A DNA stretch of 6,584 nt. It comes from CAZCZY01 sp964503525 (lineage in GTDB: Bacteria > Patescibacteriota > JAUYIX01). Below the pieces are notes generated by a model, which saw only the letters and a program-made list of their open reading frames with translations, had not been told where the DNA came from and searched no databases. The position numbers were made by a program, and so were the translations under genes. Location of the stretch: contig CAZCZY010000022.1 of NCBI GenBank assembly GCA_964503525.1, forward strand, positions 1-6,584, given 5' to 3'. Shown piece by piece: positions 1 to 5,834 of the stretch (positions within the stretch are counted from its first letter, which is position 1; the number at the start of each line of letters is the position of its first letter).

Positions 1-1382
1 GGAATTGGTTCGCCCCAATAGCGTTGTCGCGAGAAAACCCAATCGCGCAGCTTGTAATGGATCGCCACTCGCCCTTTTTTATTCTTGGTTAACCAGGTCG
101 TAATTTTTTTACGCGCCTCGGTCGATTGCATATCAGAATAATCGCCAGAATTTATCAATCGTCCGTCACCGACAAAGGCACCGGCAGATTTTTCGTCCAT
201 AGATGTGGCAGTTGGGGTGCCCGCCGCGTCTGGTTCAATGACAAGTTTAATCGGTAATTTAAAAGTCGTCGCAAAGTCAAAATCACGTTGGTCATGCGCG
301 GGGACAGCCATGATTGCGCCGGTGCCGTAATGGGACAACACGTAATCCGCCACCCAAATCGGAATCTTTTGGCCGTTGACGGGATTAAGCGCAAAAGAAC
401 CAGTTGCAACGCCGGTTTTTTTCTTAGCCGCGGTTCGTTCCAGGTCGGATTTATTATTGGCCTTTTGTATATACTGTAAAACCTCGGCGCGCTGGACTGG
501 CATGGCGAGTTGCTCCACAAGCTCGTGCTCGGGCGCTAAAACTAAGTACGTCGCACCAAACAATGTGTCTGCGCGCGTGGTAAAAACCGTGAGTGATTTT
601 TTGCCAACGTTTTTAGACGCCTCGGGTGACGTCGTTGTCGCCGTGGCTTGTACAATATCAAACACGACTTCCGCTCCCTCACTTCGACCAATCCAGTTAC
701 GCTGTTGCTCTTTGATACGCTCAGGCCAATCGAGGTCGTCAAGATCGACTAGCAATTGGTCCGCATATTTTGTTATCCGCAACAACCATTGCCGCAGATT
801 TTTTTTGCCAACTATCGAGCCACATCGTTCGCATTCCCCAGCAATAACTTCTTCATTAGCCAAGCCAGTTTTACACGAAGGGCACCAATTAATGGCGACT
901 TCCGCCTCATAAGCCAAACCTTGCTTGAACAATTGCAAAAAAATCCATTGTGTCCATTTGTAATATTCGGGATCAGTCGTGTTTACTTCGCGGGACCAAT
1001 CATATGAGAATCCAAGTCGCTGCATTTGTCTGCGAAACGCATCGATATTCTTTTTAGTCGTGATCTCGGGGTGGATACCGGTTTTGAGTGCATAATTCTC
1101 GGCGGGTAAACCAAATGCATCCCATCCCATCGGGTGTAACACATCGCGACCGCGCATTCTATTAAACCGCGCGACAATATCGGATGCGGTGTAGCTCTCC
1201 ACATGCCCTATGTGCAATCCCTCGCCCGAGGGATACGGAAACATGTCGAGCACGTACATTTTTTTTCTCGGCTTTTTTGGCGTTGCAAATGCACCGGACG
1301 TTGCCCAGTGTTTTTGCCATTTTGGTTCGATCAAATGAGGGTTGTACCGAACCGAATTCTTTTTGTCAGTCGTACTAGGCAT
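1..1382 (-). CDS. leuS: Leucyl-tRNA synthetase, N-terminal 460 residues (partial, cut by left window edge)
   Basis: Class I aminoacyl-tRNA synthetase that charges tRNA-Leu with leucine in the cytoplasm. Translation from the ATG at 1382-1380 gives 460 codons open to the edge. Visible in order: the catalytic HIGH motif (H57-H60) within [14 protein letters not shown]; a CPSC...CERC zinc-binding pair (C167, C170, C184, C187); the start of the CP1 editing domain with TTRADTLFG (268-276), the Thr-rich hydrolytic site, with Ala in place of the usual Pro of [20 protein letters not shown] (353-367), whose aspartates in LeuRS anchor the mischarged amino acid; and [10 protein letters not shown] (451-460) where the catalytic fold resumes. 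The KMSKS motif and anticodon-binding and C-terminal domains lie outside the window; bacterial LeuRS usually exceeds 800 residues. A Thr/Ser/Lys-rich linker (about 246-262) precedes the editing motif. The start overlaps the tatD stop by 8 bp and has no clear ribosome binding site, so translational coupling to tatD is likely. Editing looks intact. Confidence 0.97.
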   Translation of the reverse strand, partial: MPSTTDKKNSVRYNPHLIEPKWQKHWATSGAFATPKKPRKKMYVLDMFPYPSGEGLHIGHVESYTASDIVARFNRMRGRDVLHPMGWDAFGLPAENYALKTGIHPEITTKKNIDAFRRQMQRLGFSYDWSREVNTTDPEYYKWTQWIFLQLFKQGLAYEAEVAINWCPSCKTGLANEEVIAGECERCGSIVGKKNLRQWLLRITKYADQLLVDLDDLDWPERIKEQQRNWIGRSEGAEVVFDIVQATATTTSPEASKNVGKKSLTVFTTRADTLFGATYLVLAPEHELVEQLAMPVQRAEVLQYIQKANNKSDLERTAAKKKTGVATGSFALNPVNGQKIPIWVADYVLSHYGTGAIMAVPAHDQRDFDFATTFKLPIKLVIEPDAAGTPTATSMDEKSAGAFVGDGRLINSGDYSDMQSTEARKKITTWLTKNKKGRVAIHYKLRDWVFSRQRYWGEPI

Positions 1383-2172
1383 TGGATAAAGCAAAGACGT
1401 TACGCGCGTTCTCGGTGGTGACGCGGGCCAGCTCAGCGTACGGAATTTTACGCAAGTCCGCAATAAACTGGGCTACGGTGGCAACCTCTGCCGGTTCGTT
1501 ACGTTTTCCGCGGCGCGGGACTGGAGTCAAGTAGGGTGCGTCAGTTTCTAATAGCATGCGTTCTAGCGGCGTTTCCATGACGGCAGCGAGTAGATCTTCG
1601 GTCTTTTTCCCAAACGTCACGAGGCCGCCGTACGCGATATGCAGCCCAAGATCTAGAAGGGCACGCAATTCCTTGGGGCCCCCGGCAAAACAATGGACTA
1701 CACCAGCAACGGGGTTTTCTTTACCACCGCCATCTTTTTTCAGGATCTGAATTAACTCATCATATGCCCCGCGACAATGCAGAATCACCGGTAGCTCGTG
1801 CTTCTTTGCCAATTGAATTTGCATCGTCGCAAGTGCGATTTGCACGTCAAGGTTTTCGACGCCGTGCTTAACATCTAATCCAAACTCGCCAACTGCAACC
1901 ACGACGGGATCGATAATTAATTTTTCTAATTGTTGTTCGGTTAACTTGAGATCTAACTCCGATGTCGCCGCATGCGGATGAACACCGACCGCCGCAAATA
2001 CATTTGCATACTCGCGCGCGACTTTAATCGCCGCTTCGCTTTCTTTGATGTTACTGCCAGGGTTTATCAGGGCAATGACACCAGCTTCCCTGGCCCTCTT
2101 AAAAACCGCAGCGCGATCTTCAGCAAATGCTGGATCGTCCAAGTGGCAATGCGTGTCAATTAAGGCGTGCAA
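1375..2172 (-). CDS. tatD: TatD-family metal-dependent hydrolase (putative deoxyribonuclease)
   Basis: A 265-residue cytoplasmic TIM-barrel metalloenzyme of the TatD family. Characterised members are Mg-dependent 3'-5' DNases/RNases used in DNA repair or turnover. All expected metal-site motifs are visible: DTHCHLD (H8, H10), GEFGLD (E96), LHCRG (H132), VVHCFAGG (H160) and LLETDAPYL (D211), and the length is normal for the family. The start is TTG at 2172-2170. In this frame a TGA lies 15 nt upstream and no ATG or GTG precedes the conserved DTHCHLD, so TTG is the only reasonable choice. There is no good Shine-Dalgarno (only AAAAGAAA just upstream), and the gene begins 13 bp inside the end of the preceding gene, so coupling is likely. 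The stop overlaps the leuS start by 8 bp. Adjacency to a tRNA synthetase gene is common for tatD (often metG). The exact substrate cannot be told from sequence. Confidence 0.95.
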   Translation of the reverse strand: MHALIDTHCHLDDPAFAEDRAAVFKRAREAGVIALINPGSNIKESEAAIKVAREYANVFAAVGVHPHAATSELDLKLTEQQLEKLIIDPVVVAVGEFGLDVKHGVENLDVQIALATMQIQLAKKHELPVILHCRGAYDELIQILKKDGGGKENPVAGVVHCFAGGPKELRALLDLGLHIAYGGLVTFGKKTEDLLAAVMETPLERMLLETDAPYLTPVPRRGKRNEPAEVATVAQFIADLRKIPYAELARVTTENARNVFALSNA

Positions 2173-3029
2173 TTTCTTTTGGGATCATCAGCAAACCAAC
2201 ACGCTGCGTCGCTATCGTAATGAACATACGAGTCAAAGCGTCCCGTGGCACCTGTGAGTTCGCCGATCGTTTGCGTTTGCCAACGGCCAAACATTTTCGA
2301 AAAACTTTTCTTAAAAAATGGGGCCTTTTGGCCGGGGCCCATGGTCAGCGTCTCGGTAGTTCGTTCACAAATATTTTGGGAGGAAGGAATCAGAGAACCC
2401 TCCGCACAACCAGTTGCAAATTGCCCCTGTGCAATCGCGGTTTCTGATAACGCTGAGTCGCTTAGCTGCCAATAGGTTGCTGTCCGATCTGGAGTACCTC
2501 CGTCCTGCCAAGAGATTTGCACACTCTCAGTGGAACCAGGCGGTAAAAAATCCACCATAATTGTCCCTGGATTAATATCACTAAGAGTTAGGGTTCCGTT
2601 CGCGTCGATGGTGCCATTATTTTCCAAATCAATTTCTAACGCATAGGTTTTGCCCTGGTCCAGTTTGATTTGTACCGAACTATCATCCGCCGCGCGATAC
2701 CGGCCGGTCGCCACCATGGGGACTTGCGTCATCCCAGTGGGTCCAATGATTACAACCGACGCCGGGCAATTTAGCGGTGCCTCTGGATTAACGCTGTCAG
2801 CCAAAAAAACGTCAGTAGAATTTGTCGAGGGGTCAGAATCCAGATCAACATCAATAGTTGCCGCAACATATAATTGACCAGCAAGATTACAGTCAGTCTT
2901 GTCGCCCGTCGTAGGCTGGCCGATTGTTGATTGTGATCGCTGATTGCTGGCGAAGATTAGTACGATTGCAGCGATAATGCTTGCACCCAATGCTGTTGCA
3001 ATAATTACACTCCATTGACCTTTTGACAT
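2160..3029 (-). CDS. Membrane-anchored exported protein of unknown function, six cysteines
   Basis: I do not recognise this 289-residue protein. From the ATG at 3029-3027 it begins MSKGQW followed by one hydrophobic segment (about 7-28) and a hydrophilic remainder, the pattern of an N-terminal anchor or uncleaved signal with an extracytoplasmic domain. The domain is rich in Thr, Ser, Gly and Asp, reads as beta-rich, and has six cysteines (C47, C88, C208, C221, C277, C287) that could form three disulfides. Two acidic stretches suggest calcium binding: DVDLDSD (60-66) and DLENNGTIDANG (134-145), the latter resembling an EF-hand/dockerin loop without the final acidic residue. An in-frame ATG at 3083 would add 18 residues but overlap rsmI by 32 bp and place polar residues before the hydrophobic segment, so the 3029 start is preferred; it leaves 22 bp after rsmI. 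Neither start has a clear ribosome binding site. The gene ends 13 bp inside tatD, so it is co-transcribed with translation genes, but nothing shows a shared function. Confidence 0.88.
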   Translation of the reverse strand: MSKGQWSVIIATALGASIIAAIVLIFASNQRSQSTIGQPTTGDKTDCNLAGQLYVAATIDVDLDSDPSTNSTDVFLADSVNPEAPLNCPASVVIIGPTGMTQVPMVATGRYRAADDSSVQIKLDQGKTYALEIDLENNGTIDANGTLTLSDINPGTIMVDFLPPGSTESVQISWQDGGTPDRTATYWQLSDSALSETAIAQGQFATGCAEGSLIPSSQNICERTTETLTMGPGQKAPFFKKSFSKMFGRWQTQTIGELTGATGRFDSYVHYDSDAACWFADDPKRNCTP

Positions 3030-3051
3030 TTCGCTATGGTACCACGCACTG

Positions 3052-3747
3052 TTAAAAATTTTTGGGTGCAAGCACGAGTACAAACTCTCCCCGTGCTGGT
3101 AATTCTTCTCTCGTTAGCAGCGCAATTGCGGCGCAAGTGTCCACGAGAATTTGTTCGTGCAATTTGGTGAGCTCGCGCGCGACACAAAGGTGCCGTGTTG
3201 GTGCTACCCGACCGAGCTCTGTTAATGTCGCCACGATTCGATGCGGTGATTCGTAAAAAATGACTGCGCTTTCCATGGCCGATAATTCGCCAAAAAAAGT
3301 TTGACGCCCTTTTTTGTGTGGGACAAACCCCCTAAAGGTAAACTCATCCATTGGAAATCCGCTCACACTTGCAGCTGTCACAGCTGCGTTGGGTCCTGGT
3401 ACGGGTACACAACGGACGCCAATTGCGCGCGCAGCCGCCACTAACTCGCCACCGGGGTCGTTGATGCCTGGGGTGCCGGCTTCACTGATTAACGCCACTG
3501 ATTTTCCCGTCTGCAATGCGGCCAGGACTGGTGCCAGATTTGCCTTAAAGTTTTGTAAATATGCTCGAACAGCTGCCGAACTCCCAATTGGCTCCAGGAT
3601 TTTTTTACTCGCGCGCGGGTTTTCGCTCACAATCAAGTCTACACTGCGCAAAATTTCCCGCGCGCGTTCGGTTAGGTCTTGCCGATTACCAATGGGTGTC
3701 GCCACGACATAGAGTGTTCCATGACTGGTCCCGCTGTTTTTATCCAT
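3052..3747 (-). CDS. rsmI: 16S rRNA (cytidine-1402-2'-O)-methyltransferase
   Basis: SAM-dependent methyltransferase of the tetrapyrrole-methylase fold that 2'-O-methylates C1402 in the decoding centre of 16S rRNA. From the ATG at 3747 the protein has 231 residues. Visible motifs are LYVVATPIGN (12-21), ISEAGTPGINDPG (87-99), VPGPNAAVTA (116-125), FTFRGFVPHKKGR (136-148), FYESPHR (164-170) and ARELTK (190-195). It is shorter than E. coli RsmI (286 aa), lacking the C-terminal extension. One motif is unusual: where the family normally has EDTR, this protein has ENPR (42-45), and the following region is also diverged. An in-frame ATG at 3813 would add 22 residues (beginning MQTDTF), but that start abuts the terminator hairpin and family members begin just before LYVVATPIG, so 3747 is preferred. 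No strong ribosome binding site is seen at either. First gene of the rsmI-unknown-tatD-leuS unit. Confidence 0.95.
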   Translation of the reverse strand: MDKNSGTSHGTLYVVATPIGNRQDLTERAREILRSVDLIVSENPRASKKILEPIGSSAAVRAYLQNFKANLAPVLAALQTGKSVALISEAGTPGINDPGGELVAAARAIGVRCVPVPGPNAAVTAASVSGFPMDEFTFRGFVPHKKGRQTFFGELSAMESAVIFYESPHRIVATLTELGRVAPTRHLCVARELTKLHEQILVDTCAAIALLTREELPARGEFVLVLAPKNF

Positions 3748-3789
3748 ACTGACATGCTGCAGTAGTTGGTCCGCGGGTGCAACGTGAGC

Positions 3790-3818
3790 GTAATAGAATG
3801 TGTCAGTCTGCATGAAAA
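3790..3818 (-). promoter_or_regulatory. Possible promoter for the rsmI-leuS unit
   Basis: On the minus strand TTTTCA (3818-3813) and TATTAC (3795-3790) are separated by 17 bp. Each matches four of six consensus positions of a sigma-70-type -35 and -10. The -35 overlaps the T-tract of the upstream terminator, and transcription would start about 35 bp before the preferred rsmI ATG. A promoter is expected somewhere in this stretch because a terminator lies just upstream, but the match is weak and could be chance. Confidence 0.3.
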
Positions 3819-3845
3819 CTCGGACCGCTTGTGCGTTCCGAGTTT
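3815..3845 (-). terminator. Rho-independent terminator of the 115-aa gene
   Basis: Read on the minus strand, a 9-bp stem AAACTCGGA/TCCGAGTTT (3845-3837 with 3824-3816) continues past one A.G mismatch into CGC/GCG closed by an ACAA tetraloop, and ends in TTTT. It starts 12 nt after the stop codon of the 115-aa minus-strand gene, where a terminator should be. The stem is flanked by A and T runs on both sides, so it could also act on plus-strand transcripts, though there the T-run is only TTT followed by AATT. Its position separates that gene from rsmI and argues that rsmI has its own promoter. Confidence 0.75.
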
Positions 3846-3857
3846 AATTGTGACTTT

Positions 3858-4205
3858 TCAATTGAGGTTTAGCTCCGATTGCGGCCCTCGAGCGAGTTGC
3901 TCAAGAAACAGTGCCAAGTCTGCCGCCCCGCCGTGGTTAGGTGCCAGATCGAACACGTGCAATCTGTCAGCGTGCAGAGCGAACGAGATCCTGAAGTTCG
4001 CTACTGACTTGCCGTTGTGAAGCTGCACCACCTCTTTATTGTTGCAATGGAGGTTGTGCCACAGGTAGTCATGGTTGTCCGTGATTACTACGTTTGCTTC
4101 GGCTGCCGTCACTGTGACTGGCAAACCAAGCTGTGGACATGCCGCTCGCAACATTTCAGCGAGCAGCTGGTTTTCTGCGCTCTCAATCAACAATGCCAGT
4201 TTCAT
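3858..4205 (-). CDS. Small protein of unknown function (115 aa)
   Basis: I do not recognise this protein. It is probably a real gene because a perfect GGAGG ribosome binding site sits 6 nt before the ATG and an intrinsic terminator follows the stop by 12 nt. The sequence opens MKLALLIESAENQLLAEML, a beta strand followed by an amphipathic helix, and continues with a second hydrophobic strand (about 37-42, NVVITDN), suggesting a small cytoplasmic alpha/beta domain of Rossmann or receiver-like type; no receiver Asp/Lys pattern is evident. There is no signal peptide or membrane segment. It is His-rich (H45, H50, H53, H63, H78, H83, H91) with two cysteines (C23, C54), so metal binding is conceivable but unsupported. 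It is transcribed alone, divergently from the plus-strand membrane protein at 4286, from an 80-bp shared intergenic region. A 90-codon plus-strand frame lies antisense to much of it and was judged a shadow. Confidence 0.75.
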   Translation of the reverse strand: MKLALLIESAENQLLAEMLRAACPQLGLPVTVTAAEANVVITDNHDYLWHNLHCNNKEVVQLHNGKSVANFRISFALHADRLHVFDLAPNHGGAADLALFLEQLARGPQSELNLN

Positions 4206-4211
4206 GCCGCG

Positions 4212-4216
4212 CCTCC
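4212..4216 (-). promoter_or_regulatory. Strong ribosome binding site (GGAGG) of the 115-aa gene
   Basis: Minus-strand GGAGG ends 6 nt before the ATG at 4205-4203, an ideal Shine-Dalgarno with good spacing. It stands out because the other minus-strand starts in the window (rsmI, the exported protein, tatD, leuS, the permease) show no comparable site. It fixes the start of the 115-aa gene and suggests it is translated independently. Confidence 0.8.
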
Positions 4217-4235
4217 GAAAAGAACAGATGAGTTG

Positions 4236-4264
4236 GTGCTATCAAATTTGACCCCAACCGTCAA
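4236..4264 (-). promoter_or_regulatory. Possible promoter of the 115-aa gene
   Basis: On the minus strand TTGACG (4264-4259) lies 17 bp from TAGCAC (4241-4236). The -35 matches five of six consensus bases and the -10 only three. A start near 4229 would give a leader of about 23 nt containing the GGAGG site. It overlaps the plus-strand candidate promoter almost completely. Confidence 0.4.
4242..4251. promoter_or_regulatory. Perfect 10-bp palindrome in the divergent control region
   Basis: TCAAATTTGA is its own reverse complement. It occupies the spacer of the minus-strand candidate promoter and overlaps the plus-strand -35 (TTGACC, 4248-4253). Next to it a 5-bp inverted repeat, TTGAC (4248-4252) and GTCAA (4260-4264), pairs the two -35 boxes. 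The placement would suit an operator controlling both genes, but a palindrome this short can occur by chance and no regulator is encoded nearby. Confidence 0.25.
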
Positions 4265-4276
4265 GGACATTAGGCT
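4248..4276 (+). promoter_or_regulatory. Possible promoter of the 141-aa membrane protein gene
   Basis: TTGACC (4248-4253) lies 17 bp from TAGGCT (4271-4276); the -35 matches five of six consensus bases, the -10 three. A start about 7 bp further on would fall almost at the ATG at 4286, implying a nearly leaderless message. The -35 is the mirror image of the minus-strand one. Confidence 0.35.
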
Positions 4277-4285
4277 CAAGCCGTC

Positions 4286-4711
4286 ATGATGCTTGGAGTT
4301 CATATGTTGACTGGTGCAGCCATTGGAGCCGTGGTGCCGCAAACAGGTGCGGCATCAGCGCTCGCGGTTTTTTCGCATTACACTATTGACCATATCCCCC
4401 ACTGGAATTATCTGCCCAAGTATCGAACGGTATGGGAAGACACCTGGAAAATGGGGCTTGAGCCCGTCATCACGGTGCCGATATTTTTTGCGCTGGCTTG
4501 GTATTTTAATTGGGGCGCTGAAATTGTCGTTCCGGCAATTGCAGCGACGCTCCCTGACGTTATCGAGGGTTCGCAATTTTTTCTAAAGTCAAAAGTCCTG
4601 CGCTATCATTCGCGCTGGCATCATTTTGGACACTGGCATGGTCGCTTTTTACCAACGTTGCCGATTCTATTGAGCCTGCTTGCCCTAGTCTTTTGGCTGC
4701 TACCGTTTTAA
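4286..4711 (+). CDS. Small integral membrane protein, YdjM/DUF457-like metal-site motifs
   Basis: A 141-residue membrane protein with about four hydrophobic segments (roughly 7-28, 58-74, 78-92, 122-140). Conserved-looking polar residues sit at segment ends: H6 in GVHMLTGAAIG, SHYTIDHIPHWNY (30-42, with H31, D35, H36, H39), LPD (D91) and a His cluster RYHSRWHHFGHWHGR (106-120). This layout resembles the YdjM/DUF457 group of small membrane proteins described as putative metal-dependent hydrolases, and short proteins with a DxIPHW motif that I associate with Patescibacteria. The family link is from memory of motifs and its function is unproven. Tandem ATGs at 4286 and 4289 keep H6; a third ATG at 4304 has GGAG 5 nt before it but would lose H6, so the earlier start is preferred on family grounds. 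It is the only plus-strand gene, divergent from the 115-aa gene and convergent with the permease. Confidence 0.85.
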   Translation: MMLGVHMLTGAAIGAVVPQTGAASALAVFSHYTIDHIPHWNYLPKYRTVWEDTWKMGLEPVITVPIFFALAWYFNWGAEIVVPAIAATLPDVIEGSQFFLKSKVLRYHSRWHHFGHWHGRFLPTLPILLSLLALVFWLLPF

Positions 4712-4728
4712 GGTTGCGTTTTAAGGTT
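4705..4728. repeat. Tandem 11-bp repeat spanning two convergent stop codons
   Basis: GTTTTAAGGTT occurs at 4705-4715 and again at 4718-4728, a 13-bp period. The first copy carries the TAA of the plus-strand membrane protein gene (4709-4711); the second carries the stop of the minus-strand permease gene (TAA on the minus strand, 4723-4721). It looks like a small local duplication across the gene junction. No terminator hairpin is formed. Confidence 0.7.
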
Positions 4729-5815
4729 TCTTTGGCGCAGGTTTTGAAGCGTTCGCCGAGGCTGTCGACAAACGACCGCTGCTAAAGCGACCCTCTTCAA
4801 ATACGTCGCGACCAAATTCTACGAGAGCAATCGTTATCGGAACCGCAAGCAACAGCCCCACAAAACCGGCCAGCTTAGCGCCAACCAGTAATACCAGCAC
4901 AACCACGACGGGATTTAAGCCAATGGCGCGCTGCAATATGCGTGGAACCAATACATGACTCTCAAACTGATTTACGACGATATACAAAAGCAGCACAAAC
5001 AAGGCCAACAATGGATGCTGGGTAAGCGCCAAAAATAACGCCGGCACAATTGCGATGATGGGGCCTATAAACGGAATAAACTCCAACAGTCCCGCCAAGA
5101 TTGCCAGGACCAAGGCGTATTGCACGCCAATGATGAGCAATCCAATGTAGATGAGCACCGCGACGATCAAGCCCAGCAAAAAGTAACTCCTAAGCCACGC
5201 ACCAAGTTTGACTTGAATGCGCGTCACTAGATCAAACATATATGGATGATGGCGGCCCGGTAGAATAAATTGGAAAAACTTTTTGACGCCGCGTTCTTCC
5301 ACCACCAAATAAAAGGTCAGAACAGCGACTGCCACGACCGAGAAAACGCCGCCAAAAAACCCAGACACTGTGGCAAATACTCCCCCCGTGGTTTGACTCA
5401 GTGCTTGCCCAATCGTTGTAAAGAAATTTTTGGCGGTCTCTGTCAGATCGACTTGGCCGGCAATTTCTTGCAGACGTTGATACAGCGTCGAACGATCGAG
5501 ATCAATATAGTCCGGCAATTGTGTTGCGAGTTGTCCAACTTGTTCGGCGATGGGTGGGATCAACAACGTGATCACCGCAGTAAATACCGCCACGACTAAC
5601 AAATAAATAAAGAGCACGCTCAGTGCACGCGGGATTTTAAATTTCTGGAACCAATCTACCAGCGGATCGATTGCGGATGCCACAATGATCGCAAAAATGA
5701 CAATGACCACCACGTCGCGAACCAACCACAACAACGCCAAGCCCAGCACCATGGCGAGCGTTTTGGCAATCGTTCCGGTCGAGATACTGATTACTTTTTT
5801 GCCATTGATTTCCAT
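4721..5815 (-). CDS. AI-2E/PerM-family integral membrane permease
   Basis: A 364-residue polytopic inner-membrane protein of the AI-2E exporter (PerM/TqsA/YtgP-type) family, whose members export autoinducer-2 or other small molecules or act as ion antiporters; substrate cannot be predicted here. The family layout is clear: paired N-terminal helices (about 18-50), a helix at 66-87, a soluble helical region (about 88-145), then helices near 148-172, 210-232, 234-262, 268-284 and 300-332. Typical motifs are ILPGRHHP (184-191), EFIPFIGPIIAIVPAL (245-260) and NQFESHVLVPRI (282-293). The tail (345-364) is a Ser/Ala/Lys/Pro-rich, probably disordered cytoplasmic extension. The ATG at 5815 is 19 bp after the M16 gene stop, implying co-transcription; AAGG/TAGG upstream is too distant to be a strong ribosome binding site. 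The 3' end meets the plus-strand gene with a 9-bp gap and no terminator. Confidence 0.93.
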   Translation of the reverse strand: MEINGKKVISISTGTIAKTLAMVLGLALLWLVRDVVVIVIFAIIVASAIDPLVDWFQKFKIPRALSVLFIYLLVVAVFTAVITLLIPPIAEQVGQLATQLPDYIDLDRSTLYQRLQEIAGQVDLTETAKNFFTTIGQALSQTTGGVFATVSGFFGGVFSVVAVAVLTFYLVVEERGVKKFFQFILPGRHHPYMFDLVTRIQVKLGAWLRSYFLLGLIVAVLIYIGLLIIGVQYALVLAILAGLLEFIPFIGPIIAIVPALFLALTQHPLLALFVLLLYIVVNQFESHVLVPRILQRAIGLNPVVVVLVLLVGAKLAGFVGLLLAVPITIALVEFGRDVFEEGRFSSGRLSTASANASKPAPKKP

Positions 5816-5834
5816 AAAAGCAGTCTAGCCTACC

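Noticed and set aside
376..912. 178-codon plus-strand open frame
   Set aside because: It lies antisense to leuS, whose minus-strand frame has unmistakable synthetase motifs; the plus translation is Ser/Arg-rich with no recognisable domain.
2318..2342. GC-rich inverted repeat (ATGGG...CCCAT with inner GGCC pairs) resembling a hairpin
   Set aside because: It lies inside the coding region of the exported protein, has a G.G mismatch, and has no T-run on the transcribed strand in a terminator position; read on the minus strand it simply encodes Met-Gly-Pro-Gly and neighbours.
3037..3044. TGGTACCA palindrome between rsmI and the exported-protein gene
   Set aside because: Eight bases only, no promoter-like hexamers around it, and the genes look co-transcribed.
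3030..3083. Longer start of the exported protein at 3083 (18 extra residues)
   Set aside because: It would overlap rsmI by 32 bp and put polar residues ahead of a membrane segment that already has a normal short Lys-containing N-terminus from 3029.
3314..3712. 132-codon plus-strand open frame
   Set aside because: Antisense shadow of rsmI, which carries all major family motifs on the minus strand.
3748..3813. Longer rsmI start at 3813 (22 extra residues)
   Set aside because: The extra residues have no family counterpart, there is no ribosome binding site, and the start abuts the terminator hairpin.
4017..4289. 90-codon plus-strand frame beginning with GTG and ending in an ATGA overlap with the gene at 4286
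   Set aside because: The ATGA overlap is tempting, but it has no ribosome binding site, its translation looks like a shadow, and the opposing 115-aa frame has GGAGG and a terminator. It remains the main alternative if the 115-aa gene proves false.
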